NCBI GenBank assembly: GCA_903953455.1
Contig: CAJBJW010000330.1
Span: 1-5,746, forward strand
Origin: an uncultured Pseudomonadota bacterium
GTDB taxonomy: Bacteria; Pseudomonadota; Gammaproteobacteria; Methylococcales; Methylomonadaceae
Direction: 5' to 3'
Length of the DNA: 5,746 bases
Under the pieces are notes generated by a model, which saw nothing but the letters and a program-made list of their open reading frames with translations, did not search any database and was not told the origin of the DNA. This document shows positions 5,494 to 5,746 of the stretch, piece after piece (positions within the stretch are counted from its first letter, which is position 1; every line of letters begins with the position of its first letter). Position numbers and translations under genes: made by a program.

Positions 5494-5746
5494 ATGGCAG
5501 GGAAAACGTTATACGATAAACTTTGGGCAGACCATGTTGTGCATACGGAAGAGGATGGTTCATGCTTAATTTATATTGATCGGCATTTAGTGCATGAAGT
5601 CACCTCACCGCAAGCCTTTGAAGGATTACGTTTAGCGAACAGATTGCCTTGGCGCGTGTCGCGTAATTTAGCGGTTGCGGATCATAATGTGCCAACAAAT
5701 CATCGTGATCGTGGGATTGCCGATCCCGTCTCGCGTTTACAGGTGG
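5494..5746 (+). CDS. leuC: 3-isopropylmalate dehydratase large subunit, N-terminal part
   Basis: 84 codons plus one base before the window ends. LeuC, with LeuD, isomerises 2-isopropylmalate to 3-isopropylmalate in leucine synthesis, using a [4Fe-4S] cluster. The N-terminus is diagnostic: 'MAGKTLYDKLW', 'LIYIDRHLVHEVTSPQAFEGLRLANR', 'VADHNVPT', and 'RGIADPVSRLQV'. The cluster cysteines lie further on and cannot be seen. The ATG is preceded by AGGA and AGGAAA (5483-5493), overlapping the end of adk, which supports translational coupling. leuD and leuB would be expected downstream but are outside the window. Confidence 0.96.
   Translation, partial: MAGKTLYDKLWADHVVHTEEDGSCLIYIDRHLVHEVTSPQAFEGLRLANRLPWRVSRNLAVADHNVPTNHRDRGIADPVSRLQV

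Overview
The window looks like ordinary chromosome of a gammaproteobacterium of modest GC content (low-to-mid 40s % by eye). RadA, Adk and the start of LeuC read as proteobacterial housekeeping proteins; Adk is very close to the E. coli protein. A cAMP-receptor-protein (CRP) type palindrome also fits this group. I cannot name the genus. No insertion sequence, prophage, CRISPR array, tRNA or rRNA is visible.

Layout, left to right: (1) a SOUL/heme-binding-like protein (+, 17-577), which meets tail to tail with (2) an unrecognised 94-residue protein with two likely membrane segments (-, 582-866); (3) a 507-bp AT-rich intergenic region holding a perfect CRP-like palindrome and a probable promoter; (4) a membrane-bound class III adenylyl cyclase (+, 1374-3044); (5) a 67-codon basic protein with its own TATAAT promoter (+, 3123-3326), whose last codons and stop lie inside a long RNA hairpin; (6) radA (-, 3358-4734), convergent with gene 5; (7) a 116-bp divergent promoter region; (8) adk (+, 4851-5489), followed after 4 bases by (9) the start of leuC, cut by the window end.

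Two small systems stand out. First, the cyclase has the lysine/threonine substrate-selecting pair expected of a class IIIb adenylyl cyclase, and upstream of it is a TGTGA-N6-TCACA site with 10-bp perfect arms. This suggests that cAMP-CRP controls the gene that makes cAMP. Second, the small basic gene resembles arfA (alternative ribosome rescue) in layout: a Y-x-R-K-x-K-H motif, a hydrophobic C-terminal tail, and a hairpin that covers the tail codons and stop codon. Cleavage or termination there would give a non-stop mRNA, so the protein would be made in quantity only when trans-translation fails. Both functional readings are inferences from sequence.

The other genes are housekeeping: RadA in recombination and branch migration, Adk in adenylate balance, and LeuC in leucine biosynthesis.
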